Shown here: one piece after another, positions 18,284 to 27,066 of the stretch | Position numbering within the stretch: position 1 is the first letter of the stretch | How the letters are laid out: each line of letters begins with the position of its first letter | Assembly: GCF_025964975.1 (NCBI RefSeq) | Contig: NZ_JAOPXV010000166.1 | Span: 1 to 52,926 of the forward strand | Length of the DNA stretch: 52,926 nucleotides | Origin: Nocardioides sp. | Lineage (GTDB): Bacteria; Actinomycetota; Actinomycetes; Propionibacteriales; Nocardioidaceae | Reading direction: 5' to 3' | Notes under the pieces: generated by a model | Seen by the model: the letters and a program-made list of their open reading frames with translations, nothing else | Database searches by the model: none | What the model was told of the DNA's origin: nothing | Program-made: the position numbers and the translations under genes

Positions 18284-18371
18284 GGGTGCCTCCTCCACGT
18301 CCACCCTGCACCGCGCGGCCTGCCGCCGGCCACCTCCCAACGGAGGAGTCCGGGCCGACCTCGCGCACCAG

Positions 18372-18377
18372 TACGCT
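18372..18377 (+). promoter_or_regulatory. Candidate -10 box for a leaderless GTG gene
   Basis: TACGCT is followed by seven bases and then the GTG at 18385. There is no Shine-Dalgarno sequence directly upstream, which supports transcription starting at or next to the start codon. The same layout is seen at 48332. Confidence 0.4.
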
Positions 18378-18384
18378 CTCGCAG

Positions 18385-18867
18385 GTGAACGAGACGAAGG
18401 ACAGCAGGGACGAGACTCCCGACGAGCGTGCGGACCGCAACTGGGCCGACCTGATGCAGGAGCTCCGGGTCAGCCAGACCGGCGTGCAGCTGCTGGCCGC
18501 CTTCCTCGTGACGTTGCCCTTCCAGTCGCGGTTCACCGAGCTCGACACCTTCCAGCAGCGCTGGTACCTCGGCCTCCTCGCCCTCGCGTTCCTGACCGTC
18601 GGTGTCACGCTCTCCCCGGTGGCGATCCATCGCCATCTCTTCCAGGGAGGATCGAAGCCGGACGTCGTCAGGGCCGCGCACGTGATGACCGGTCTCGCCC
18701 TGGGTCTCATCTCCTTGTTGCTGGCCGGCATCTCCTTCCTGGTCGTCGATGTCGTCCTGAGCCGGGGGGCTGCGGCGGTCGGCGGCGGCCTCGCGTTGCT
18801 CGTCGCGCTGAGCCTGCTGGTCGTGATCCCGCGGGTGGTGGCGCACAAGGCCGGTCAGAGCACGTGA
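18385..18867 (+). CDS. DUF6328-like four-helix membrane protein
   Basis: 160 residues. A charged N-terminus (VNETKDSRDETPDERADRN) and the conserved segment LMQELRVSQTGVQLLAAFL precede four hydrophobic helices. Between helices 2 and 3 lies SPVAIHRHLFQGGSK, a short cytoplasmic or external loop with the family's RHLF motif. The family has no established function. The GTG start is chosen because the conserved region begins soon after and a -10-like box lies seven bases upstream. Divergent from the luciferase-like gene. Confidence 0.75.
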   Translation: MNETKDSRDETPDERADRNWADLMQELRVSQTGVQLLAAFLVTLPFQSRFTELDTFQQRWYLGLLALAFLTVGVTLSPVAIHRHLFQGGSKPDVVRAAHVMTGLALGLISLLLAGISFLVVDVVLSRGAAAVGGGLALLVALSLLVVIPRVVAHKAGQST

Positions 18868-18977
18868 CGCAGGTAGCGCACGGGCCGCCGGTCCCAGCGT
18901 GCTTCCACGACGACGACCCTACGGTCTGCCAGGGGCCAGGACGACTGTGGAACCCGCCCGGACGTGTCCTGGGTCAC
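18855..18977 (-). CDS. Possible 40-residue basic small protein
   Basis: On the minus strand a GTG at 18975-18977 opens a 40-codon frame with Arg-rich C-terminus (WDRRPVRYLRHVL) ending at 18855, tail to tail with the DUF6328-like gene and overlapping it by 13 bp. There is no clear ribosome site. It could be a real small gene or chance, since the open frame extends further upstream as antisense of the carboxylase gene. Confidence 0.25.
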   Translation of the reverse strand: MTQDTSGRVPQSSWPLADRRVVVVEARWDRRPVRYLRHVL

Positions 18978-18986
18978 GTGGGGCAG

Positions 18987-19048
18987 TAGCCTCGCCGACA
19001 ACACAGTCTTGCGACGTCGGTTGCGAGAGCGAGTCGTCGAGTGGAGGG
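18987..19048 (+). promoter_or_regulatory. Leader of the fused carboxylase gene: -10-like box and start-defining ribosome site
   Basis: TAGCCT at 18987-18992 is a possible -10 box. GGAGGG at 19043-19048, seven bases before GTG 19056, is a near-ideal ribosome site and decides that start over an in-frame GTG at 19041. Confidence 0.5.
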
Positions 19049-19055
19049 CAAACGG

Positions 19056-22000
19056 GTGTTCTCGCGGATTGCGATCGTGAACCGCGGCGAGGCCGCGATG
19101 AGGTTGATCCACGGCGTGCGCGAGCTCAATGCCACCGGCGGCGCGCCGATCCGGACGATCGCGCTCTACACCGACGAGGAACGCACCTCCATGTTCGCTC
19201 GTGAGGCGGACGAGACCCATCCCCTCGGACCGGCGGCGGGGCGTCCCTACATCGACCTGGCGGTGCTCGAACAGGCACTTCTGGCCTGCCGCGCGGATGC
19301 GGTCTGGGTGGGCTGGGGCTTCGTCGCAGAAGACCCGGCGTTCGCCGACCTCTGCGCTCGTCTGGGGGTGACCTTCATCGGCCCGAGCGCCGAGGCGATG
19401 CGCCGGCTCGGCGACAAGATCGGCTCGAAGCTGCTCGCCGAGGAGGTGGGCGTCCCCGTCGCCCCGTGGAGCAGAGGTGGCGTGGACACCCTCGAGGCTG
19501 CCCTCGCCTCGGCTGCCGAGATCGGCTATCCGCTGATGCTCAAGGCGACTGCGGGCGGAGGCGGTCGCGGCATCCGCAGGGTTGACTCGCCCGCCGAGCT
19601 CGAGGACGCCTACCAGCGCACGCGCGACGAGGCCGAGCGCGCCTTCGGCAGCGGTGTGGTGTTCCTGGAGCGCCTCGTCACCGGCGCCCGGCACGTGGAG
19701 GTCCAGCTCATCGCCGACAGTCATGGGACGGCCTGGGCCCTCGGCGTACGTGACTGCACCGTCCAGCGTCGCAACCAGAAGGTGATCGAGGAGTCCGCCT
19801 CACCGCTGCTCGACTCCGACCAGACGGACGAGGTCAAGGCCTCGGCCGAACGGCTCGCCCTCGCCGTCGGCTACGTCGGCGCCGGGACCGTGGAGTTCCT
19901 CTACCACCCGGGCGAGCGCACCTTCGCCTTCCTCGAGGTCAACACCAGGCTCCAGGTGGAGCACCCGATCACCGAGCTCACCACCGACGTCGACCTCGTC
20001 AAGGCACAGATCCACGTCGCGGCAGGGGGTCGCCTGGAGGGACCCAAACCGGCTGAGAAGGGGCACGCGATCGAGGCGCGCCTCAACGCCGAGGACCCGG
20101 ACAGGGACTTCGCTCCCTCTCCCGGCCGCATCGCGCTGCTCGAGCTGCCCTCGGGACCCGGCATCCGGGTCGACACCGGGATGGGGGAGGGCGACACGAT
20201 CCCCTCCGACTTCGACTCGATGATCGCCAAGATCATCGCCTATGGCCGCACCCGCGACGAGGCGCTCGCCCGGCTCCGGCGGGCGATGGCTGAGACCACC
20301 GTGGTGATCGAGGGTGGCGCCACCAACAAGAGCTTCATCCTCGACCTGCTCAACCAGTCCGAGGTCATCGACGGCTTGGCCGGCTGGGCCGACACCAGCT
20401 GGATCGACCGGGTCCGCGACGAGGGACGACTCATCGTCCACGAGCACTCCGGGATCGCGCTGGTCGCGGCGGGCATCGAGGCCTACGAGGACGAGGCCCA
20501 GGTCGAGATCACCCGGCTGCTGTCGAGCGCCCGGGGCGGGCGCCCGCAGGTGCAGCACAAGGTCGGTCGGGCGGTCGACTTCAAGCTTCGCGGCACGACC
20601 TACAAGGTCACGGTGCTGCAGATCGGCCGGCAGCGGTTCCGCGTCGGCGTCGAGGCCGGCGGAGCCGAGCACGACGTGGTCGCCGAGGTCGAGCGGCTCG
20701 ACGAGTTCCACACCCGCCTGACCGTCGGCGGCGTGCTCTACCGCTTGGTCACCGCCACCCACGGCCCCGTGCACATGATCGAGGTCAACGGAATCGCCCA
20801 CCGCGTCGCCGGCGACGACGGTGGCGTGCTGCGTTCGCCCGCGCCTGCGTTGGTCGTGGCGTCGCCCGTCGGCACGGGTGACGTCGTCGCGGCGGGTGCG
20901 CCCGTGCTGGTGCTCGAGAGCATGAAGATGGAGACGGTGGTGCGCGCGCCGTTCGCGGCCCGGGTCCGTGAGCTGCTGGTGACCACGGGCAGCCAGGTGG
21001 AGACCGGCGCACCCCTGGTGCGCCTCGAGCCGGTGGACGACGGTGCCGGCGCCGAGCAGGCAGCGCCCGACTCGACGGCCCCTGCACTCGACCTGCCTGC
21101 ACCGGCCGAGGCGATCTCTGCGCAGGAGCGCGCGGCGCGGGCCCGCGAGGACGTCTCCGCGATCCTGATGGGCTACGACGTCGACCCGAGCGACGAGAGC
21201 GACCGCATCCTCCGCTACCTCGCCGCGCGCGACGAGGTCGTCGCCGCCGGCGGCGACGTGGTGAGCGACGAGATCGGGCTCCTGGGGGTCTTCGCCGACC
21301 TCGCCGAGCTGAGTCGCAACCGACCGGTCGGGGAGGACCTCCACACCGAGCTGCGCGTGCATAGCTCAAAGGAGCACTTCCATGCGTTCCTGCAGACCCT
21401 GGACGTGGAGCGCGGCGGGCTGACCGACCAGTTCCGCGAACGGCTGGCGCGGGTGCTCTCCCACTACGGTGTGACCGAGACCGACCGCACCCCGCAGCTG
21501 GAGGAGGCGGTCTTCCGCATCTTCCTCGCGCAACAGCGCTCAGCCCCTGACGTCCTGCTGGCCACCGAGGTGCTGCAGCGCTGGATCACCGAGCCTCCAC
21601 CCACGCAGGACCTCGCCGTGCCTGCACGTAGCCTTCTCGAGCGTCTGGTCAGGACGACCCAGCTGAGGTTCCCGGTCGTCGGGGACCTCGCACGCAGCAC
21701 CCGCTTCCGGTGGTTCGACCAGCCCCTGGTCGATGCCGAGCGGTCCAGCGTGCTGGCGGGAGTCCGCGACGAGGTCGCCGCACTTGCGGCCGACCAGGAT
21801 GCTCAGGACCGCAACCGACGCATGGACGCGCTGGCGGCGATCCCCGAGCAGATCGTCAGATTCCTGGCCGAGCGCCTGGAGCAAGGAGTGCCGGAGCAGG
21901 AGCCGATGCTCGAGGTGCTGGTCAGGCGCCACTACCGCGAGCACGACCTGCGCGGCCTGACGTCGACCACGCGGGCCGACCGCCCCTTCGTGGTCGCCGA

Positions 22001-24584
22001 CTACACGCTCGACGACCGCCCCACCCGGCTGATCTCGACGCTCGGCACGATGGCCGAGCTCACCGCGGCAGACAGTGCGCTGACGAGGGCGGTCGGCGAC
22101 GAGGTGGCGGCGCGCGACTTTGACGCGGACGCCGTGGTCGACCTCTACGTGCACGGGCCGGCGGCCCCCGACGCTCCCGATGTCGCAGCCCAGGAGCTCG
22201 CAGGCATCGTCAACGCTCTGCCGTTCGCCGCCGACGTGCGCCGGATCGCGGTCGCGGTCTGCCCCGGCGGGGGCCGCCCCGTCACCTACTTCACCTATCG
22301 TCCGCTCGCCGATGGCGGTGCCACTGAGGACGACCTCGTTCGCGGGGTGCACCCGATGGTTGGGCGGCGGCTCGACCTCTGGCGGCTGCGCAACTTCGTC
22401 GTGCATCGCATCGATGCCCCCGAGGACGTGCTCCTCTACGAGTGCGTCGCGCGGGAGAACCCCGCCGATCGACGCCTCGTCGCGCTGGCGCAGGTGCGGC
22501 AGCTGGCGGTCGTCCGCGACGAGCAGGGCCGGGTCACGGGCCTGCCGCACGCGGAACGAGCGGTGGAGAACTGTCTGGAAGCGATCCGCCGGGCGCGTAC
22601 GTCGCGTGGTGCCGCCGGCAGCAAGCTCGACTCGAACCACGTGTGGGTCCAGGTGTGGCCGGACGTCGAGGCCGACCCCGAGCAGCTGATCGCCCTGCAG
22701 GGCAAGATCACCCCGTTGACCGACGGCGCGGGGATCGCCGAGGTGGTCGCGCAGGGCCGGGTCGTCGGCTCGGACGGCAGCGTCACGCCGCTCGCCATCA
22801 GGTTCCACGCGCGACCCGGCGCCGGCGTCACGGCGTCCTTGGAGGCGCCACCGACCGAGCCGCTCCAGCCCCTCAACGAGTACGACGGCAACGTCGTCCG
22901 AGCCCGTCGTCGGGGGCTCGTCTATCCCTACGAGCTCGTCGACGTCCTCACCGGCCCCACCGGAGGCTTCGTCGAGCACGACCTGGACGACAACGGCACC
23001 CTCGCGCCCGTCACGCGGCCGCCCGGGCTCAACAAGGCGGGCATCCTGGCTGCGGTCGTGACGACGCCCACCGCCCTCCACCCGGAGGGGGTGACCCGGG
23101 TCGTGCTGTGCGGCGATCCGACCAAGGCGCTCGGCGCGGTGTCGGAGCCCGAGTGCGCACGGATCATCGCTGCCATCGACCTCGCGGAGCGCATGCAGGT
23201 GCCGGTGGAGTGGTTCGCCCTCTCCGCCGGCGCCCGGATCTCGATGGACTCCGGGACCGAGAACATGGACTGGGTCGCGGCCGCGCTCAAGCGGATCATC
23301 GAGTTCACCCAGGCCGGTGGCGAGATCAACGTCGTGGTGGCGGGCATCAACGTGGGGGCGCAGCCCTACTGGAACGCCGAGGCCACGATGCTGATGCACA
23401 CCAAGGGCATCCTGGTGATGACACCGGACAGTGCGATGGTGCTGACCGGCAAGCAGTCACTCGACTTCTCCGGGGGAGTGTCCGCCGAGGACAACTTCGG
23501 CATCGGCGGGTACGACCGCGTCATGGGACCCAACGGGCAGGCGCAGTACTGGGCGCCCGACCTCGCCAGTGCGTTCGACGTGCTCATGGCGCACTACGAC
23601 CACACCTACGTGGTGCCCGGCGAGACCCGGCCGCGCCGGGCCGCGTCCAGCGACCCGACGGATCGCGACATCTCGCCGTACCCCCACGTGTCCGCCGACA
23701 GCGACTTCACGACCGTCGGCGAGATCTTCTCTGCTGAGTCCAATCCCGACCGCAAGAAGGCCTTCGACATCCGCACCGTGATGCGGGCCCTGGCCGACCA
23801 GGACCACGTGAGCCTGGAGCGATGGGCCGGTATGGCCGATGCGGACACCGCCGTCGTGCAGGACGCCCACCTGGGTGGCTACCCCGTGTGCCTGCTCGGG
23901 ATCGAGTCGCGCCCGGTCCCTCGGCGCGGCTTCCCGCCCACGGACGGGCCGGACATCTACACCGCCGGCACGCTGTTCCCGCGCTCGTCGAAGAAGGCGG
24001 CCCGGGCCATCAACTCCGCCAGCGGCAACCGGCCACTCGTCGTGCTGGCCAACCTGTCGGGCTTCGACGGCTCACCTGACTCCATGCGCAACCTGCAGCT
24101 CGAGTACGGCGCCGAGATCGGCCGTGCGATCGTCAACTTCGACGGCCCGATCGTCTTCTGCGTGATCTCGCGCTACCACGGCGGCGCGTTCGTGGTGTTC
24201 TCCAAGGCGTTGAACCCGAACATGACCGTGCTCGCCCTCGAGGGGTCCTACGCGTCCGTCATCGGCGGCGCCCCGGCCGCCGCCGTCGTGTTCGCCGGCG
24301 AGGTCGAGAAGCGGACCTCGGCTGACGCCCGGATCGGCGAGATCGAGCGCCGGATCACCGACGCCGGATCTGACCGCACCCACCTCGTCGTGGAGCTCGC
24401 CGAGCTCAGGGCTGCAGTGCGGTCGGAGAAGATCAGCGAGGTCGCCGCTGAGTTCGACGGCGTGCACGACATCCACCGTGCCGTGGAGGTGGGCTCGGTG
24501 GACGAGGTGATCTCGGTCGCTCGCCTGCGACCGCGCGTCATCGAGGCGATCGAGCAAGGACTCGCGGGGTCCGGGTCTGCCTAG
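19056..24584 (+). CDS. Single-chain biotin-dependent acyl-CoA carboxylase (BC-BCCP-CT fusion)
   Basis: 1842 residues. Order: biotin carboxylase at about 1-450 (ATP-grasp KATAGGGGRGIRRV, EVNTRLQVEHPITE, AEDPDRDFAPSPG); BCCP with biotinyl-lysine in ESMKMET (Lys624); a middle region without clear motifs (about 690-1200); and a carboxyltransferase at about 1250-1840 (SAGARISMDSGTENMDW, ASGNRPLVVLANLSGFDGSP, GGAFVVFSKALNPNM). It carboxylates an acyl-CoA, probably acetyl- or propionyl-CoA, giving precursors for fatty-acid or polyketide synthesis. Most actinobacteria use separate AccA/AccD chains; this resembles the eukaryotic-style one-chain layout. Its TAG overlaps the convergent gene's stop within CTAG. 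Confidence 0.9.
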   Translation: MFSRIAIVNRGEAAMRLIHGVRELNATGGAPIRTIALYTDEERTSMFAREADETHPLGPAAGRPYIDLAVLEQALLACRADAVWVGWGFVAEDPAFADLCARLGVTFIGPSAEAMRRLGDKIGSKLLAEEVGVPVAPWSRGGVDTLEAALASAAEIGYPLMLKATAGGGGRGIRRVDSPAELEDAYQRTRDEAERAFGSGVVFLERLVTGARHVEVQLIADSHGTAWALGVRDCTVQRRNQKVIEESASPLLDSDQTDEVKASAERLALAVGYVGAGTVEFLYHPGERTFAFLEVNTRLQVEHPITELTTDVDLVKAQIHVAAGGRLEGPKPAEKGHAIEARLNAEDPDRDFAPSPGRIALLELPSGPGIRVDTGMGEGDTIPSDFDSMIAKIIAYGRTRDEALARLRRAMAETTVVIEGGATNKSFILDLLNQSEVIDGLAGWADTSWIDRVRDEGRLIVHEHSGIALVAAGIEAYEDEAQVEITRLLSSARGGRPQVQHKVGRAVDFKLRGTTYKVTVLQIGRQRFRVGVEAGGAEHDVVAEVERLDEFHTRLTVGGVLYRLVTATHGPVHMIEVNGIAHRVAGDDGGVLRSPAPALVVASPVGTGDVVAAGAPVLVLESMKMETVVRAPFAARVRELLVTTGSQVETGAPLVRLEPVDDGAGAEQAAPDSTAPALDLPAPAEAISAQERAARAREDVSAILMGYDVDPSDESDRILRYLAARDEVVAAGGDVVSDEIGLLGVFADLAELSRNRPVGEDLHTELRVHSSKEHFHAFLQTLDVERGGLTDQFRERLARVLSHYGVTETDRTPQLEEAVFRIFLAQQRSAPDVLLATEVLQRWITEPPPTQDLAVPARSLLERLVRTTQLRFPVVGDLARSTRFRWFDQPLVDAERSSVLAGVRDEVAALAADQDAQDRNRRMDALAAIPEQIVRFLAERLEQGVPEQEPMLEVLVRRHYREHDLRGLTSTTRADRPFVVADYTLDDRPTRLISTLGTMAELTAADSALTRAVGDEVAARDFDADAVVDLYVHGPAAPDAPDVAAQELAGIVNALPFAADVRRIAVAVCPGGGRPVTYFTYRPLADGGATEDDLVRGVHPMVGRRLDLWRLRNFVVHRIDAPEDVLLYECVARENPADRRLVALAQVRQLAVVRDEQGRVTGLPHAERAVENCLEAIRRARTSRGAAGSKLDSNHVWVQVWPDVEADPEQLIALQGKITPLTDGAGIAEVVAQGRVVGSDGSVTPLAIRFHARPGAGVTASLEAPPTEPLQPLNEYDGNVVRARRRGLVYPYELVDVLTGPTGGFVEHDLDDNGTLAPVTRPPGLNKAGILAAVVTTPTALHPEGVTRVVLCGDPTKALGAVSEPECARIIAAIDLAERMQVPVEWFALSAGARISMDSGTENMDWVAAALKRIIEFTQAGGEINVVVAGINVGAQPYWNAEATMLMHTKGILVMTPDSAMVLTGKQSLDFSGGVSAEDNFGIGGYDRVMGPNGQAQYWAPDLASAFDVLMAHYDHTYVVPGETRPRRAASSDPTDRDISPYPHVSADSDFTTVGEIFSAESNPDRKKAFDIRTVMRALADQDHVSLERWAGMADADTAVVQDAHLGGYPVCLLGIESRPVPRRGFPPTDGPDIYTAGTLFPRSSKKAARAINSASGNRPLVVLANLSGFDGSPDSMRNLQLEYGAEIGRAIVNFDGPIVFCVISRYHGGAFVVFSKALNPNMTVLALEGSYASVIGGAPAAAVVFAGEVEKRTSADARIGEIERRITDAGSDRTHLVVELAELRAAVRSEKISEVAAEFDGVHDIHRAVEVGSVDEVISVARLRPRVIEAIEQGLAGSGSA

Positions 24585-26932
24585 CGACCCAGCAGGCTCA
24601 GCGCGGCATCGGCGATCGATCCGGTGTCGATGCGATGCAGCCGGTAGGCGTCGTCGAGGTCGGAGGACTGCCCGAACTCTGTGACGCCCAGGCAGCGGAT
24701 GCGGTCTCCGCGCGCGCCCGCCAGGAACGCCAGGGTGTGCGGATGGCCGTCCAGCACTGTCACCAGGGGTGCCGGGTGCTGCGTCGGGAACAGCTCGTCG
24801 AGGATGCTGCCGCCCTCACCGATGTCGCGGCGGCCGCGTTGCTGGAAGGAGCGGAAGACGAGGTCCGGGCTGGTCAGGCACACCACGCCGGCGTTCACCC
24901 CGGCGGCGGCGAGCACCTCCGCCGCGGCGATGGTCTCCGGCATGATGGCGCCGACCCCGACCAGGGTGACGTCCTCCTCCGCCCCCCGGTGGCTGATGGG
25001 GATGCGGTAGCCGCCCGCCACAGCCTGCTGTCGCCTGCGCTCGGCCAGGGCAGGCTCGGTCGGGACCTGCGCCAGCGCGGGATCGATCGGTCGGGTGCTG
25101 AGCCGGAAGTACGACGACGTCCCGCCCTCGACTCCGACGCGGTCCATGGCGTGCAGGAAGCACCACTCGAGATCCTGCGCGAAGGCAGGCTCCCAGGCGA
25201 CGCAGCCGGGCTGCTCCAGGCCGATCGAGGGGGTGGTGATCGACTGGTGGGCACCGCCCTCGGGCGCCAGGGTGACACCCGACGGAGTGCCGACGAGGAT
25301 CGACTGACCGCCCGCATAGATCCCGTAGGACCACGGTTCGAGGGCGCGGGAGACGAAGGGGTCGTAGAGCGTGGCGATCGGGATCAGCCGCTCGCCCCAA
25401 CGCGACCAGGTCGCACCGAGCTCACCGAGCAGGGAGACAAGGTTGACCTCGGCGATCCCGAGCTCGATGTGCTGGCCGTTGCTGACCTCGTGCCATCGCA
25501 GCACCCGCTCGGCGTCGTCGTCGAACCAGTCGCGCCGCTCCTCGACCGACCACACGCCGGTCTTGTTGATCCAGCCGCCGAGGTTGGTCGAGGAGGCGAC
25601 GTCCGGACTGCAGGTCACCACGCGCGCACCCACGTCAGGCGCATCGCGCACCAGGTCGGCGAGGAACCGGCCGAAGGTCGCCTGCGTCGAGATCGGCTTG
25701 CGGTGGGGGTGCCCGAGGGACACCGGGACCTGCAGCGCGGTGGAGGGGCCGATCGGATCGCGATGCAGCTCGGCAGCGCGACGCTCGCACAGCCGACCGG
25801 CGTCCGTCCCGGGTTCGAAGAGCTGCCAGGGAGAGGCAGGGTCCATGCCCGACGACTCCGCCAGCGCGTCGATCTGTGCCGGGGTGAGAAGGGCCGAGTG
25901 GTTGTTCGGGTGCCCCTCCGTGGGCAGCCCGCGCCCCTTGACGGTGTAGGCGAACACGATGGACGGGCGCGTCTGGTCGACGTTGCTGAAGGTGTCGACG
26001 AGCAACCCGAGGTCGTGACCGCCCAGGTCGCGCACGGCCGCCGCCAGGTCTGCGGACGGCAGCGAGGACAGGAGCTCGCGCAGGTCATCGCTACCGCCGC
26101 CGGCGAGGATCCGTTCAGCCACCTCGGCCGAGTCGACCCGGAGCATGCGTTGGTACTCCTCGTTGGGCATCTGCTCCAGTCGCTGCCGCAGCTCACTGCC
26201 ACCCGACCGCTCGAAGATCTCCGAGATCAGCCGCCCCCACTTCAGGACGATGACCTGCCAGCCCGCGGCCGCGAACATGCCCTGCAGCCGCTCGATCTGG
26301 ATGTCGGGCACGACGCGATCCAGGGACTGGCGGTTGAGGTCCACGACCCACAGCAGCTCGCCGAGCTTGGCAACCGCCGGGTCGGCGACCGCTTCCCAGA
26401 TCGCGCCTTCGTCGAGCTCGGCATCGCCGAGGAGGCTGACGAACCTCCCCGCTGGCGGGGCGTCGGTGAACTGCGAGGCGACGTAGCGGTGGGACATCGC
26501 CGCCCACAGGGCCGCCGTCGCGCCGATACCCACGGATCCGGTTGAGAAGTCGACCGTGTCGGGGTCCTTGAGCCGTGAGGGATAGGACTGCAGCCCACCC
26601 CTGGCCCGCAGGGTCGGTAGGTAGGACTCGTCGAGGTCGCCGAGCAGGTAGTTGATGGCGTGCAGCACGGGCGAGGCGTGCGGCTTGACCGAGACCCGGT
26701 CGAGGTTGGTCAGCTCCGCGAACCACAGCGCCACCATGATGTCGACCATCGACGCACTCGAAGCCTGGTGGCCACCGGCTTTGACCCCGCTGGTGTTCGG
26801 CCGTCCTGCGTTGGCGGCGTCCACGATCGCGGCGGAGAGCCACAGCACCCGCCGGGCGATCTCGCGGAGCACTTCGGCGTCGTACGACGCTCCTGTGGTC
26901 GTGTCGGACTCCAGGTCGGTCGTGGCGCTCAT
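24581..26932 (-). CDS. Transketolase/AceE-like thiamine-diphosphate enzyme
   Basis: 783 residues. The N-terminal ThDP-binding half has AGGHQASSASMVDIMVALWF and the GD-x29-N motif (GDAELDEGAIW ... DLNRQSLD), close in spirit to AceE (pyruvate dehydrogenase E1). Later come VFAYTVKGRGLPTEGHPNNH, the pyrimidine-domain start QATFGRFLADL, HIELGIAEVNLVSLLGELG and GAHQSITTPSIGLEQPG, then a transketolase C-terminal domain. It is about 100 residues shorter than AceE. Oxo-acid decarboxylation with an acceptor, or transketolase-type C2 transfer, are both possible; no lipoyl E2 gene is nearby. GAAGG precedes the ATG at 26932; an upstream extension to 27067 runs across the intergenic region and is rejected. 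Confidence 0.8.
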   Translation of the reverse strand: MSATTDLESDTTTGASYDAEVLREIARRVLWLSAAIVDAANAGRPNTSGVKAGGHQASSASMVDIMVALWFAELTNLDRVSVKPHASPVLHAINYLLGDLDESYLPTLRARGGLQSYPSRLKDPDTVDFSTGSVGIGATAALWAAMSHRYVASQFTDAPPAGRFVSLLGDAELDEGAIWEAVADPAVAKLGELLWVVDLNRQSLDRVVPDIQIERLQGMFAAAGWQVIVLKWGRLISEIFERSGGSELRQRLEQMPNEEYQRMLRVDSAEVAERILAGGGSDDLRELLSSLPSADLAAAVRDLGGHDLGLLVDTFSNVDQTRPSIVFAYTVKGRGLPTEGHPNNHSALLTPAQIDALAESSGMDPASPWQLFEPGTDAGRLCERRAAELHRDPIGPSTALQVPVSLGHPHRKPISTQATFGRFLADLVRDAPDVGARVVTCSPDVASSTNLGGWINKTGVWSVEERRDWFDDDAERVLRWHEVSNGQHIELGIAEVNLVSLLGELGATWSRWGERLIPIATLYDPFVSRALEPWSYGIYAGGQSILVGTPSGVTLAPEGGAHQSITTPSIGLEQPGCVAWEPAFAQDLEWCFLHAMDRVGVEGGTSSYFRLSTRPIDPALAQVPTEPALAERRRQQAVAGGYRIPISHRGAEEDVTLVGVGAIMPETIAAAEVLAAAGVNAGVVCLTSPDLVFRSFQQRGRRDIGEGGSILDELFPTQHPAPLVTVLDGHPHTLAFLAGARGDRIRCLGVTEFGQSSDLDDAYRLHRIDTGSIADAALSLLGR

Positions 26933-27066
26933 CCGCGGCCTTCGGGATAGGGGATGGGACTCGGGCTCCCGGACTCTATCCGCCGGAGCGGTGCGAGCTT
27001 CGACGTGCTGCGGTGCTGCTATGCCCAAGGTCGGGTGAACGGGCCGCGAGTGGGTACGAGGGTGCA

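Noticed and set aside
26933-27066. Coding extension of either the transketolase-like or the UvrA-like gene into the shared intergenic region
   Set aside because: Both frames are open but mutually overlapping and unlike their families; better starts with purine-rich sites exist at 26932 and 27067.
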